From contig JAJJXM010000085.1 in the NCBI GenBank assembly GCA_024516155.1, forward strand, positions 1 through 64,000: 64,000 bases of DNA. The letters run 5' to 3'. The position numbers were made by a program, and so were the translations under genes. The stretch is from Pyronema omphalodes (Eukaryota; Ascomycota; Pezizomycetes; Pezizales; Pyronemataceae). This document shows, piece by piece, positions 37,281-47,368 of this stretch; position 1 is the first letter of the stretch, and each line of letters begins with the position of its first letter. Below the pieces are notes generated by a model, which was given only the letters and a program-made list of their open reading frames with translations, made no database searches and had not been told where the DNA came from.

Positions 37281-38130
37281 ATGCATTCTCTAGCTTTATT
37301 CCTCCCAATCGCCGCCTTCCTCGCTGCAACAATCTCCGCCCACGGTTACGTCAGTGATGCTACCATCGGCGGTACAACCTACACAGGCTATCTCCCATAC
37401 TCAGACCCTTACTATTCGGTTCCACCGCAACGAATCTTCCGTAAGATTCCTGGAAATGGTCCAGTTGAAGACCTAACCTCCATTGACCTTCAATGTAACG
37501 GCTATCAAAACTCTGGATCTACACCTGCACCCTTAACCGCCACTGCAGCTGCTGGTTCAACCATCTCGCTTCATTGGACTACTTGGCCGGATAGTCATCA
37601 TGGCCCGGTTATTACATACATGGCAAAGTGTCCCGGAAGCTGCACTACCTACTCCCCTGGAACGGCGGCGGTCTGGTTCAAGATTAAAGAAGAAGGGGTG
37701 GGTAGCTTTGACTTCTGGATCTTTAGGAGCAATATCGATGCTGATGAGAATATAGAAACGTTCTGATGGAACGTGGGCTGCAGATGATTTCATCACTGGC
37801 AAAGCATACACTTTCACTATCCCGAAGACTTTGGCGGCTGGGAATTATATCGTACGGCATGAGATTTTGGCACTGCATTCGGCGTATTCGTACCCGGGTG
37901 TTCAGGTCTATCCTTCATGCTTTCAGGTTACGGTTACGGGAGGTGGGACTTCGACAGGACCGAATAGTAAGGTTGCTTTTCCGGGGGCGTATACACAGAA
38001 CACTCCTGGGATTGTTTTTGATATTTATCAGGGGAATGGGGTGAGTGCTCGACTTTCTTTATCGGACGACAGAATTGACACAGTGCAATAGGCTTATCCG
38101 ATCCCGGGTCCGGCAGTGTGGTCAGGGTAA
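37281..38130 (+). CDS. AA9 lytic polysaccharide monooxygenase
   Basis: Secreted copper enzyme that oxidatively cuts cellulose or related glucans. Three exons, 37281-37697, 37756-38040 and 38092-38130, give 246 residues. The signal peptide MHSLALFLPIAAFLAATISA ends before His21 of HGYV, which becomes the N-terminal copper ligand. The second brace histidine is His106 in WPDSHHGPVITYMAKC, and the axial Tyr191 with its partner Gln189 is in QVYPSC. Other hallmarks are NGPVEDLTSIDLQCNGY, AGNYIVRHEILALHSA and the ending AYPIPGPAVWSG. No linker or CBM1 follows, so it is a single-domain form. Introns 58 and 51 nt; the short last exon restores the conserved C-terminus. Confidence 0.96.
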
Positions 38131-38480
38131 AGGAACACTGAAGAAATTTGAGATGCAGAATAACATATTAGAACGATCACGGAATCTAGTTAGTAGTCGT
38201 TAGGTTCTTTCTATGATGAGAACACCAAATTGGAAGCAATAAAATATGAATCCACAACCTATACACCTCAACGGGAACTTGATTAATATGGTATACCTCG
38301 TTTGAATTCTTGCTACGTATATACAATAAATAAAACGCCTAGCTGAATGATATCAACACAGCAAACGCCTTGCTAAATGATATCGACAAAGCAAACGCCT
38401 AGCTCCAAATATCAACCTAGATATCAACCAAGCAACGCCTCGCTAAGTATCGCTAAGCCCCAATCAAATCGCTAAATCGC
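38131..38480. repeat. AACGCCTWGCT tandem repeat in a convergent spacer
   Basis: From about 38334 to 38456 an imperfect unit of roughly 30 bp (AACGCCTAGCTGAATGATATC then AACACAGCA) is repeated about four times, degrading to the right into CGCTAAGTATCGCTAAGC. It lies between the convergent 3' ends of AA9 and the TUDOR gene. Confidence 0.7.
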
Positions 38481-38840
38481 TTAAGAGTCCTCATCACAAA
38501 CCCTCTCGATGTTATCCTCTTTAATAGCACTGGTCTTTCCAGTCTTGTCGTTCTTGATCTATCGTATCAATCAGCACATCTACCCTTTTACTCGACGGGA
38601 CACTACGAGTGCCCTGATACATACCTCGTACTTAGGCTCCTCCTTACTAGCATTGATATGCTGCTTCTGATCACCCGCAACTTCGGGCTCGGTCAAGACA
38701 TGCTGGATCACTCCAGTGCTGGTGGAAGTTCCATGGCGTCCTATCCCAATACATTAGAGAATTGTCCAACAGTGATATATAAGAAACTTACCACCGATGG
38801 GGTGGTACTCGACGTGGTCTCCCTGGTTGTATTGAGGCAT
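38481..38840 (-). CDS. small Hva1_TUDOR (DUF2945-like) protein
   Basis: Three short minus-strand exons, 38840-38792, 38740-38625 and 38558-38481, join in phase to 80 residues; each exon is too short to stand out as an ORF. The product begins MPQYNQGDHVEYHPIGG, continues through STSTGVIQHVLTEPEVAG and ASKEEPKYEIKNDKTGKTSA and ends DNIERVCDEDS. This matches the compact 'hypervirulence-associated protein TUDOR domain' family common in fungi and bacteria: GDxVxWxxxGG start, GxV central strand, YxIxNDKTGK, NIE. The molecular role is unknown; a tudor-like barrel suggests ligand or nucleic-acid binding. Introns 51 and 66 nt. Confidence 0.85.
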
Positions 38841-39492
38841 GGTGATGGTTTGTGAAGTTGGTTTTAAAAAATGTAAAAAATGTCAAAGATGCTGTTTGAA
38901 GATCTGAGATCTCGTTTATTGTTTATTGTTCGTTATGTTATTGTGATGTTTTTCTGAATTTGGGAATGGAGTATTGTTTTATAGACTTCATCAATAAGAT
39001 TTTTTTTGTGGCGCTAAGATGTGGCGTTGCTAAATTCCGCGTCGCTTCACGAAGAACGGCTCTCGGTATGTTGAATTCGAACGGATACTCTTTTAGCTAT
39101 AATTAAGCAGGTTTGACCTTTTGTACTCTAAGATCGCAGAGTTTAGTTCGACATCATTATGATCGCCCTTACCAGTGTGCGTGCCGAGATAACTATTTTT
39201 TTCATTTTCCTATTTTTTTTTTTTCAACCACAGCACGATCTTGCCGCACGCGTTTCTTCCATAGACCTCTTCAGCTATGACACGCGTACCCATCACGTGG
39301 TCACCTGACCAGTGCCTAAATTCATGGTCTTAGCTTTCATTTTCTCGCAAGACATAATACTCGAAGGTTGTGCCTAGTGGTGAATTCCGTGCTCCATCTA
39401 CCAACACAACCCATCCGTTAATCGGTCTCGGATCTCGATTCCACAGGGAATTTACTTTTGGTTAACTAACGACGAGCCGGATTTTCACCAAG
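38841..39492. other. intergenic stretch
   Basis: Divergent upstream regions of the TUDOR and macrodomain genes. A short T-rich tract lies near 39200-39230. No gene is seen. Confidence 0.5.
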
Positions 39493-41271
39493 ATGTTTAC
39501 GGTTCATCCGAGGGAACCCGAAGGACCGAGTATGTGTGGGACTCTGAATGCACTGGTAGGCTACCGCAGATTGATCTTATGATTGGTGTATCACTGGGAA
39601 AGGTTCGCTCTAATGATGTACACAGATTGCTACTTCTCTAGGGGAATCATTATTAGGTGGGACGGAAGATTTTGATCTCATCAGAACTTCGCTTGCTCCA
39701 AGAACTCCGGATGTACCTGATTATCTTGATGTGCCGGACTTAGAACTTGAAGATGACCGATCAATTTCCCATTCCTTGGATTTTGAGTACCATTGCAACA
39801 GAAACGACCGATATTTGCCTGGCAATGCTTCGGAGAGTTCAGATTCTGGTCGGAATTTATCTGCTTTGGACGATGATCGTTGGGATATATCCAACATGCG
39901 AACTCCTGACTACCCTGCGACGACTTATGATGACCGTGACGTACCTACCAATCAGGGTAGCATACCAACCGATTCTGAACCGAATACTGGTGTTCGTTTT
40001 TATTATGGCGATCAGGGCCTGATTTATGACGTGCACGCGGGGTACACTATTAACCCGGTTCATACGGATAATGATCAATACGATTTTTATATGCATGAGG
40101 GTTGTTATTGGTATTACTGCGGTTGTCCTTGGACCTCTAGTCTACCAATCTTCTGCACTTACCCCAGTTCCTAGGAGGATCATAATGGTAATATATCGAA
40201 ACCGAGAACTGCATACTCTTCACCGACTATTGGTAGTTTTTTCTGGTGTAATCATCATGGTCCCGTTTGGGCTACTGATTGTAGTGGGTGTATGTACATT
40301 TCGATTTCCAATTATCCTGCAGAGACGTCTAATGTCCCTGAGATCATTAATCCTGATTCTGAGTATGACACACTGGTTCCTGTGTCCTTTAATTGTTGGA
40401 TCCCCATTTCGTCAAAGCCACAAAGGAATCTTGGAAACATAATTGAACTCTTCGAGTATGCAGCTGAGGGTGCATACTCGGACAATATGCGTCAGACTGC
40501 AGACGAATCTCTATCGTGGGATACGACTCTTTCTCTAAGCGAGTTTGACCATAATGTTGATCCTAATAAAGATGATGGGCGCAAGTCCGTGCATCTGGTG
40601 TCCGACAGAAATGCTAATGTCTTCAATGACATACCTAATGGATCGGTGATCCTTGGTATGTGCTCACTTCCGCAGAGAGGATTATAATATGATCACTAAC
40701 TTCAATGACAGTGATGTGTAATGAATTTGGAGAGTGGCCACATGGTTCTCCTTGTACTGATCGATACAGAGAATATCGGAGGCGGTGGCCAAATATAGAT
40801 GCTCGGTATGTTGAACATTGTCGTGGGCGTAAAACAGACACAAGCTTGATAGGAAGCAGTCTTCTTATTCCAGCGCAGAGCGGTGGCAGATATCTTTACT
40901 TTGCTTATCTCATTACGGAACCCCGACCTGGAGAAGGCAGACATCTGGCTAACTCGCTTATGCCATGGGTTATCATGAATTTGGAATCCGCAATCCGGAG
41001 CCTCCGGAAGCAATTGGTAGAGAGCGAAATTGATCATTGGGACTGGTACATCGATGAATGTCTTGTAACTGCTTGTATTCCCTGGATACATCTCCAGGAT
41101 GCGATTGAACACGAGGCTGGTAGGCATGTGACAATATTTCCATGCCAGTGCCATGTTGACTCAGAAGATGAAGTTATGAAAGCTCCCTCTCCGAAATGGG
41201 TTAAAGAATATGACTCTAGGACGACTATTGATTCAATATATCAGAAAGATTGCTCGTGTGAAATTATGTAA
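39493..41271 (+). CDS. divergent Poa1-type macrodomain protein (model tentative)
   Basis: Best model: exons 39493-39529, 39642-40030, 40175-40655 and 40712-41271, 488 residues. Exon 1 uses a strong GTATGT donor and exon 4 a clear GTATGT...CAG intron. The middle is uncertain: 39642-40655 is one frame broken only by TAG at 40172-40174, which I bridge with a 144-nt intron from a weak GTGCAC donor; a real nonsense mutation is the alternative. The N-terminal 250 residues are acidic, Asp/Ser/Tyr-rich and unrecognised. The C-terminal part looks like the Poa1 ADP-ribose-phosphatase macrodomain fold: SVILVMCNEFGEWPHGSP in place of the usual HACNCxGxWGxGIA, then RWPNIDARYVEHC, SLIGSSLLIPAQSGGRYLYF, and a helix with NLESAIRSLRKQL. 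Several ligand-loop glycines are replaced, so activity is doubtful. Confidence 0.55.
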
Positions 41272-42019
41272 GAATGAAGGAAATGAGTTTGTATGATTAT
41301 TTTCCGAACTTCGACGAACAGGTCATTTGATGCATTTTTTCTGTAATAACGGCTACTTGTCTATGCTTTGTTTCGGGTAAGTACTTGGTTGACCATGGCA
41401 GTCAGTTATTATTTATAAAAAGTAATGATAATCGTTTAAATAGTGTAATCAGCGCGGTCATAGAACGATGTGCTCACTCTAAATGCTTGTTCAAACCTCT
41501 CCGTATATTCCATCCAAGACACTCTGCTGCTGTACACGGAGTATTCGGCATGGACAGCATCACCAACTGAAAGCGATATAGCCGAAAGGAAACATCCCGG
41601 GTGGGTAGGATCGGTCCGGGCTTGAGACGGCCGGTATGACTTGTTGTTCGACTCGGAGAACCAGGCCCGGAGTATGTAGCATGCACACCTCCATCTCCAT
41701 CTCGGGACCGGCATCAGACCTGCGTCGCCGCTGCGAGCGGCCAAATATTGCCCGCCAAAGACTCGGAATCCAATTCCGCTGAATTTGCATACTTTCTTTC
41801 GCCGATGCCGACCTGGAAAACTTGACCGCCTTTCTTACAAATAGCTCCTTTCCAGACTGCCCTTTCTCTCTCATCATCATCACTGTCTCCACCACAATCT
41901 TCCACCCTTCAAACACTTGCTACTTTTTGCTCAATTCCGCTTGCTCAAACATCTTCTCAATCGAACCCAGTTTTTGGAACTTCCCTTTATTTCACCAAAT
42001 CAGTCACCACACAGTCACC
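41272..42019. other. intergenic stretch
   Basis: Downstream of the macrodomain gene and upstream of the PIR-like gene; the last 200 bp are CT-rich, as in fungal 5' leaders. No gene is seen. Confidence 0.5.
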
Positions 42020-42683
42020 ATGAAGTTCACTGTCGCCGCACCTGCCGCCATTTGCTCTCTTTTCCTCCTCTTCGCCCCCGTCCTTTCTTCACCACCATCG
42101 CCATTACCGGCCCCTCGTGTCCCCGAGTCTAAGGAATACGACTTCTATGGGCGCACTCCCTCTTTGGAGCCCCGTGATGCCGTGCCTGAGGCTGTTCCCC
42201 AGGGAGTGTGGGAGTGGACTGCTCCCCCCGGAGGACTTCCCGGAGGATGTGTCAACACTGTCGACTTCAAGTTCATCCTTCAGCCTTCCCTCACCCCCCC
42301 TCGCGCACCCGTTCCTGTTGTCTGCGGAGGTGCCGGCACTATGAAGTCAACTCTTAAGGCTGGACGTCTAACTGACAGTCTCGGTCGTATCGGTTCCATT
42401 GTTTCCAACCGCCAATTCCAATTCGATGGTCCTCCTGCACAGGCTGGTGCCATTTACACCGCTGGATGGGGAATTTGTGATGATGGTGCTTTGGCTTTGG
42501 GTCCCAGCAAGGTCTTCTGGCGTTGCTTGAGCGGACATTGTGAGTTCCCCATAACATTCTCTGTTATATAATTTTCGATTACTAACTCTCTTGTCACCAG
42601 TCTACAACCTCTACGATCAGAATATCGCACCTCAGTGTGAAGTCATCTACCTTCAGGTCCAGAGAGTTGTTGACACTTGTTAA
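42020..42683 (+). CDS. secreted PIR-like cell-wall protein
   Basis: Two exons, 42020-42539 and 42601-42683, encode 200 residues. A signal peptide is clear: [18 protein letters not shown] then APVLSS. A Pro-rich linker follows, and then the C-terminal domain of PIR mannoproteins: [80 protein letters not shown] and the final Cys. Canonical PIR proteins link to beta-1,3-glucan through upstream DGQ-containing repeats, but none are present here, so attachment must differ or the protein is free. The CT-rich leader and strong codon bias suggest good expression. Confidence 0.85.
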
Positions 42684-43871
42684 GAAGAGCAGATTTTGAA
42701 ATTGGTTTTGTAGCGAAGTTGGACTACATCTTTATTTTGTATTGGCTATGATGACGATGAGCGATGAACGGTGTATGAAGCGATGTTGAGATGCTGTACT
42801 GATTGGGAATTTGTTTTTTGCGGCGGATACCTTGTACTACTTATCATGTTTTCGGATTGGAAATTGACTTGATTCTTCACCGAAAATTGTCCTGGAACGT
42901 GCTTAAGAACCTGATTTCGTGATTTCTCTGAGCTTTGATCACCGGTCCAAGCTACCCTCTCTGTAGCTTAACAGTTGAACGCGCAGTACGCGGCTGTCGC
43001 TTGCTCATGGTTGCTATGGCTTGGCGGCTGGTTCGTTGCCAAAGATGTTTTCAAATGCAGGAATAATCAGCATCTCAATGATCTCGTCTGAAATGGAAAG
43101 AGTTCGGTAAGAGTCTTGTTGTAGATATTGCGGGTCTTTATTGATGGGATGTTCACTCGAAATGACATCGGAAACTCCTCCGAATTCTAGAAGTCTTGGG
43201 CGCGGGAAAACTGTATACATATACATACAGTCGACTCGGAGCCTCATCTCGCTTGCCCACAGATTTCCCCGCCGCCACCTGCCCACGCTTGGAGCTTCCC
43301 CCTGAGATCACGTCAACTTGGAAATTTACGCGAAGGACCGAGTTGATTTATGGTGCGTCGGCATAGATACCTCACCTCACGGTTACGGTTACGGTCTTGG
43401 GGATTTTACCCAGGAGATGCGAAACCTCAACCCTGACTTTTTCCTTCCAACCCAGCCAGCTCGCTCTGTGTCTTAAGGACCCCGATTCCGTTTAGAGAGC
43501 AGAGCCGCTTGATTATTCAGAATTAGGTACTTTGGTGCGGTGTGCCTTGCATGGGAAGAAATGCATCAGACTCGATTATTGGATTTTTGAAACGAAACGT
43601 ATTTACAGCCAGTTGACAGCAAAGATGGCGCACGTGGGCAAAGTCATCGGTGATCCCCAGGCGGATACCGTAAGAGCTTATTAATTATCCTCAATGAAAT
43701 TTTATCGTCATATCATGTAGAGATGATCGACATAGTTCAAGCAACTTCTCTCTCTAACACGATTATTATTCCTTCTGATAGAATCCGGACATGACATTCT
43801 CCAGGATTGACACATTCATCAGCTGCGGAGGAATTCCTTTAGTTATATCACAATTAATAAACTCCGCATGC

Positions 43872-44037
43872 AATAAACGGGCTTCATACATATATTACAA
43901 TACTTACGGTCACAAAAATATACCTCCTCTTCTTCCGTTTACATCAAAATTCATTATCTCCACACTCAACAAACGGGCTTCACATATATATGTATACTCA
44001 ATAGAATCCAAGGTCACAAGAAATATGGCTCCTCTTC
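43872..44037 (+). repeat. imperfect direct duplication (AAACGGGCTTCA...CCTCTTC)
   Basis: Two copies about 95 bp apart share CAAYAAACGGGCTTCA, a GGTCACAA block and CTCCTCTTC with indels between. An old tandem duplication; no function suggested. Confidence 0.55.
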
Positions 44038-44406
44038 GTAGATTTCCATCCCCTGCATTTCTGTCGCCGCCGTCTCTGTTCCACCCCTGCGCAACGCTGC
44101 ATTTATGAAACACTCGATAAATGGCAGGCCCATCTCGCGTATGCTGGACAACCAGACTTTCTGTTCCAGCCAACCAAATATGAAAAGACCTGTTTGGTTT
44201 CCAGAAATCTCGAAATCTGACGCCCTCACGCTGGCTTGCATCAAATCAGGCCTCTGTACGTTGTCTGCTACATCTGCTACATAACCGTTGGCCATCCAGT
44301 TGACACCAACCGTTGTCGCATCGCAACCGCCCACCAACAACATATTATTCACAACCAAAGCAAAGGAAGCGAAAAGGAAAATGCTGAAGGAATAGCTGTT
44401 GGCCAT
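44014..44406 (-). CDS. hypothetical small secreted protein candidate (doubtful)
   Basis: From the Met at 44406 the frame runs 130 codons and starts MANSYSFSIFLFASFALVVN, which resembles a signal peptide. The rest has no recognised domain and only two cysteines. The frame is also open upstream to 44580. It is head-to-head with the conserved gene at 44920. It could equally be a random ORF. Confidence 0.22.
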   Translation of the reverse strand: MANSYSFSIFLFASFALVVNNMLLVGGCDATTVGVNWMANGYVADVADNVQRPDLMQASVRASDFEISGNQTGLFIFGWLEQKVWLSSIREMGLPFIECFINAALRRGGTETAATEMQGMEIYEEEPYFL

Positions 44407-44919
44407 TAGATCAGGGGAAAGACAAGAAATTAGAGACAGCTCAGGAGATAGGAGGGTAACGAATATTGTGCGTTGGTTTTTTGTTTTTGTTGGCTGTCGA
44501 ATTGGAGATTTGCTCCTTTCCCACACTTTCCTTTCTATGACGCCCACAACTCTATCAGCTCCCTTTTGTCTTTTCCACATCCAACATTATTACCGCCAAT
44601 TGACATATTTCCACAGCCCCTTTGTGTGGCACAGTAGCTGACGGAATAATAATTTTCAGACTGATTATTACTGACGACATATATAACTTTATATCTTTCA
44701 TTCTTTCCCACGAGGGGTATTCGTTGTCGTATCTCGCCTTGAACGAGCAGACAAGACAAGCACGCGCCGCAATCCGCGTCACGCAACGAACGAGCAAGCA
44801 GCTGCACAGTTCCACCACGGAACTTCGACATTTAATTCTCCCCAACCAAAACCACCACAACATTCACCATATCCTCCCCACGGAAAAGCCGACGGTCCGC
44901 TCTAGAGTCAAATCTAGCA

Positions 44920-47368
44920 GTGGCCGTCCCCACCACCGAGAATGGCTCCTACCACGAGTCCACGCAGCTACAGCCGCGTCCGCCATCGCGCTCGACGTCA
45001 CCTGCCCCGTCACAACATTCTATGGCGTCATCCGGAGGATCTGGGATCATAGCACCACGACATCCCGTACCTTCTATGCGCGCTGCTTTCGAGGAGTCGG
45101 TTGCGGAAGCTGATGCTGGGCTGGAAAGTAATGGGAACTCGAGTAGTTCCCTGAGCACAGGCACGGGCGGTAGACAGATCGGCGGTCCGAAGCATCATTG
45201 GATTAAGAAGCTAGTAGCACAGATCGCATTTGGGCTCTATTTACTACATGACGGATTGGCGAAAAGTGATGGAGCTGTGGTTAGGATCTTGCAGGGTCAT
45301 ATTAATGATATGGATCAGTTCTTATCGAATACTACTACGATGTTGGATGCTAGTACGGACGATATCTCGAGGCGGCTACAGAATTTACAGGTTCCATTGG
45401 ATGAGTTTGGTGCCATATCTGATACTTTCGAGAAAATGTTGGAGTCTAGAGAGTTTAGCAAGGAGATCATGGAGAAGAATGAGAAACTTGAAATAGTGGA
45501 ACGGCAAACGACGGCGGCTTTACAAACAACAATTACAGATCTGAGGGAGGGATTGGTAGCGGTTGATGAGTTGGCTAAATATCTGGTGGATTTGAAGGAA
45601 GGATGGAGGAAGCTTAATCTGGTGAGGGTTTATGCAGCTATGACCCACAATTGTGAATTGTGGTTTAGATGCTGTTTAGGACTACAGCTTAAAGCGGCCA
45701 GATTAGCGGAGAAGTTGAGTCAGTTACAGGCGGTTACTGGGGAGATTGAAAAACGAGTTGCGAATGCGGCAAGGAGAATGCCATTTAAGGTTCGTCATCC
45801 GAATCCTTATGATTTTACTTTTGCTCTTCTTAGGCGTCGTCTGCTTCTTTTTGCATTATCACAAGCACGAAATAAACCAATTACCCTACAACTCACTTCA
45901 TGATGAATATTTCCCTTCGTAGATAATGATCTCGAAGTGAAACCTACCCCTACCTACAATCGTAGTATTATTCATGACCCATAACTCATTCTTGCCTCTC
46001 ACCATTCCCCAACCTCAATTGCAACCTCCACAATCTCGTGCCTACCAATAACTAACATTCCGCTCAATGTAGCCCTCAAAGTCCCCCCGACACTCAGCCT
46101 TCATCCCAAACCTGTCCACCACATTCTCAGCAAAACCCGCAAAGTTCTCACCCCAGTCCCCCCGAAGTCCTTACGCCTCGTCAACACCGACAACCCCTAC
46201 CTCCGCACACATCAGCCACCGCCTTTCCATGGCTCCAAAACTCCTAGATAAACCTCTCCCCGAACCTCCAAAACCTACAACCATCAATGCAAGCATCGAC
46301 ATTTACATTCCTCAGCGAAGCAGCTCTGTAGCCGCTTCCCACAATCCTCACCCATCACCATCACACCGGACGCACCACCAAAAAGACCGGCGGGGAGAAG
46401 TGAAAGATAGGGACAAAGAGAGGGAAAAAGACAAGCACAAACCCGACGGAAAAGACCAAGATAAAAAGGAAAAGCGGGATAAACATGATAAACATGATAA
46501 ACATGATACTCCAAGACGAACATTAAGTAAACGACGGAGTAAATCAGTTCCGCAGATTTCTGGGCCTTTGGCAGGAAGTGGACCTTCGGCGAATCAGATG
46601 CTTGGTATGCCGCCTGTACCTACGATACCAGCAATGCCGGGACCGCCACCGGCAATTCCTTTACCGATACCGCCGATACCAACTGCTCAGGAAGAGGGGA
46701 AACAGAAAGCTGGGATAGGTAGCCTTAGAAGAACGGTGTCACAGAAATTCAAGCAGAGTTTCAGGCCTAGTAAATCGATGGGTGAGTTACGGAAGAAGGT
46801 TGGACATGTCAGGAGTGGAAGTGGGGATGTGGAAGTTGGTTTCATGACGGTTGGGGAGAAGAATAAGGAGGATAAGAAAGCACGACAAAGCGAGGAGAAA
46901 TCAAAGACGAGACAAAGTGAAGAGAAGACCAAGGGGGCAGGAAATGGAACGATAAGGAAAAGCGAGGATAGAAAACCCGGATACGGTGAAGAGAAAGGGA
47001 AAACGAAGGATATGGCTTTGGCTTTAACTTTGGAGGCATCTGGGGCTTCGATGTCACCGAAACCCTTACAGTCACCGAGGGGGGAATTGCAGACTGTGCA
47101 AGAGGTTGTATGTATTTCCTTTTTCCCCATCGCTTTGTTATGAATCAATCACTGGCATCACGGGTTATGGTTTGATGTGTGCTAATACCTGAAATAGGAA
47201 TCAGATAAAGGTTTAACGCAAACTATATCACCGCAGTCATTTTCACCAATCAAGAAGAGAAGAGGAACGTTGTTGAGACGTGTTAGTACGTTGGTTTTGA
47301 GGAGGAAAAATACCAAGGATGATATGATTATGCCGACGCAGAGGTTGGGGACTGCAAATACGGATTGA
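44920..47368 (+). CDS. conserved fungal coiled-coil protein of unknown function
   Basis: Three exons, 44920-45789, 46073-47107 and 47198-47368, fit in phase to 691 residues. The first intron (283 nt, donor GTTCGT) is uncertain; a shorter 45-nt alternative ends in a stop after 13 residues. Residues 1-90 are Ser/Pro-rich. The conserved domain starts at KHHWIKKLVAQIAFGLYLLH, continues with a helical coiled-coil stretch (LQGHINDMDQFLSNTTTMLD, FGAISDTFEKMLESREF, AVDELAKYLVDLKEGW) and ends near GLQLKAARLAEKLSQLQAVT. I recall this domain from other filamentous ascomycete proteins without assigned function. The C-terminal half is disordered: KDREREKDKHK-type charged runs with KHDKHDKHD, a polyproline stretch PPVPTIPAMPGPPPAIPLPI and basic RTVSQKFKQSFRPSKSMGEL. 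A cytoskeletal or cortical scaffold is possible but unproven. Confidence 0.75.

Larger units (their letters stand above)
42684..44919. other. intergenic stretch
   Basis: No firm gene. It contains an imperfect direct duplication around AAACGGGCTTCA (about 43872-43931 and 43966-44037) and one weak minus-strand secreted-protein candidate (44014-44406). Confidence 0.45.

Noticed and set aside
40026..40442. Alternative 138-codon hydrophobic frame through the macrodomain gene
   Set aside because: It ends at a stop and cannot be joined in phase to the macrodomain exon; the acidic frame can.
43624..43670. ATG-led frame MAHVGKVIGDPQADT followed by a GTAAGA donor
   Set aside because: The only good acceptor downstream leads to an immediate in-frame stop.
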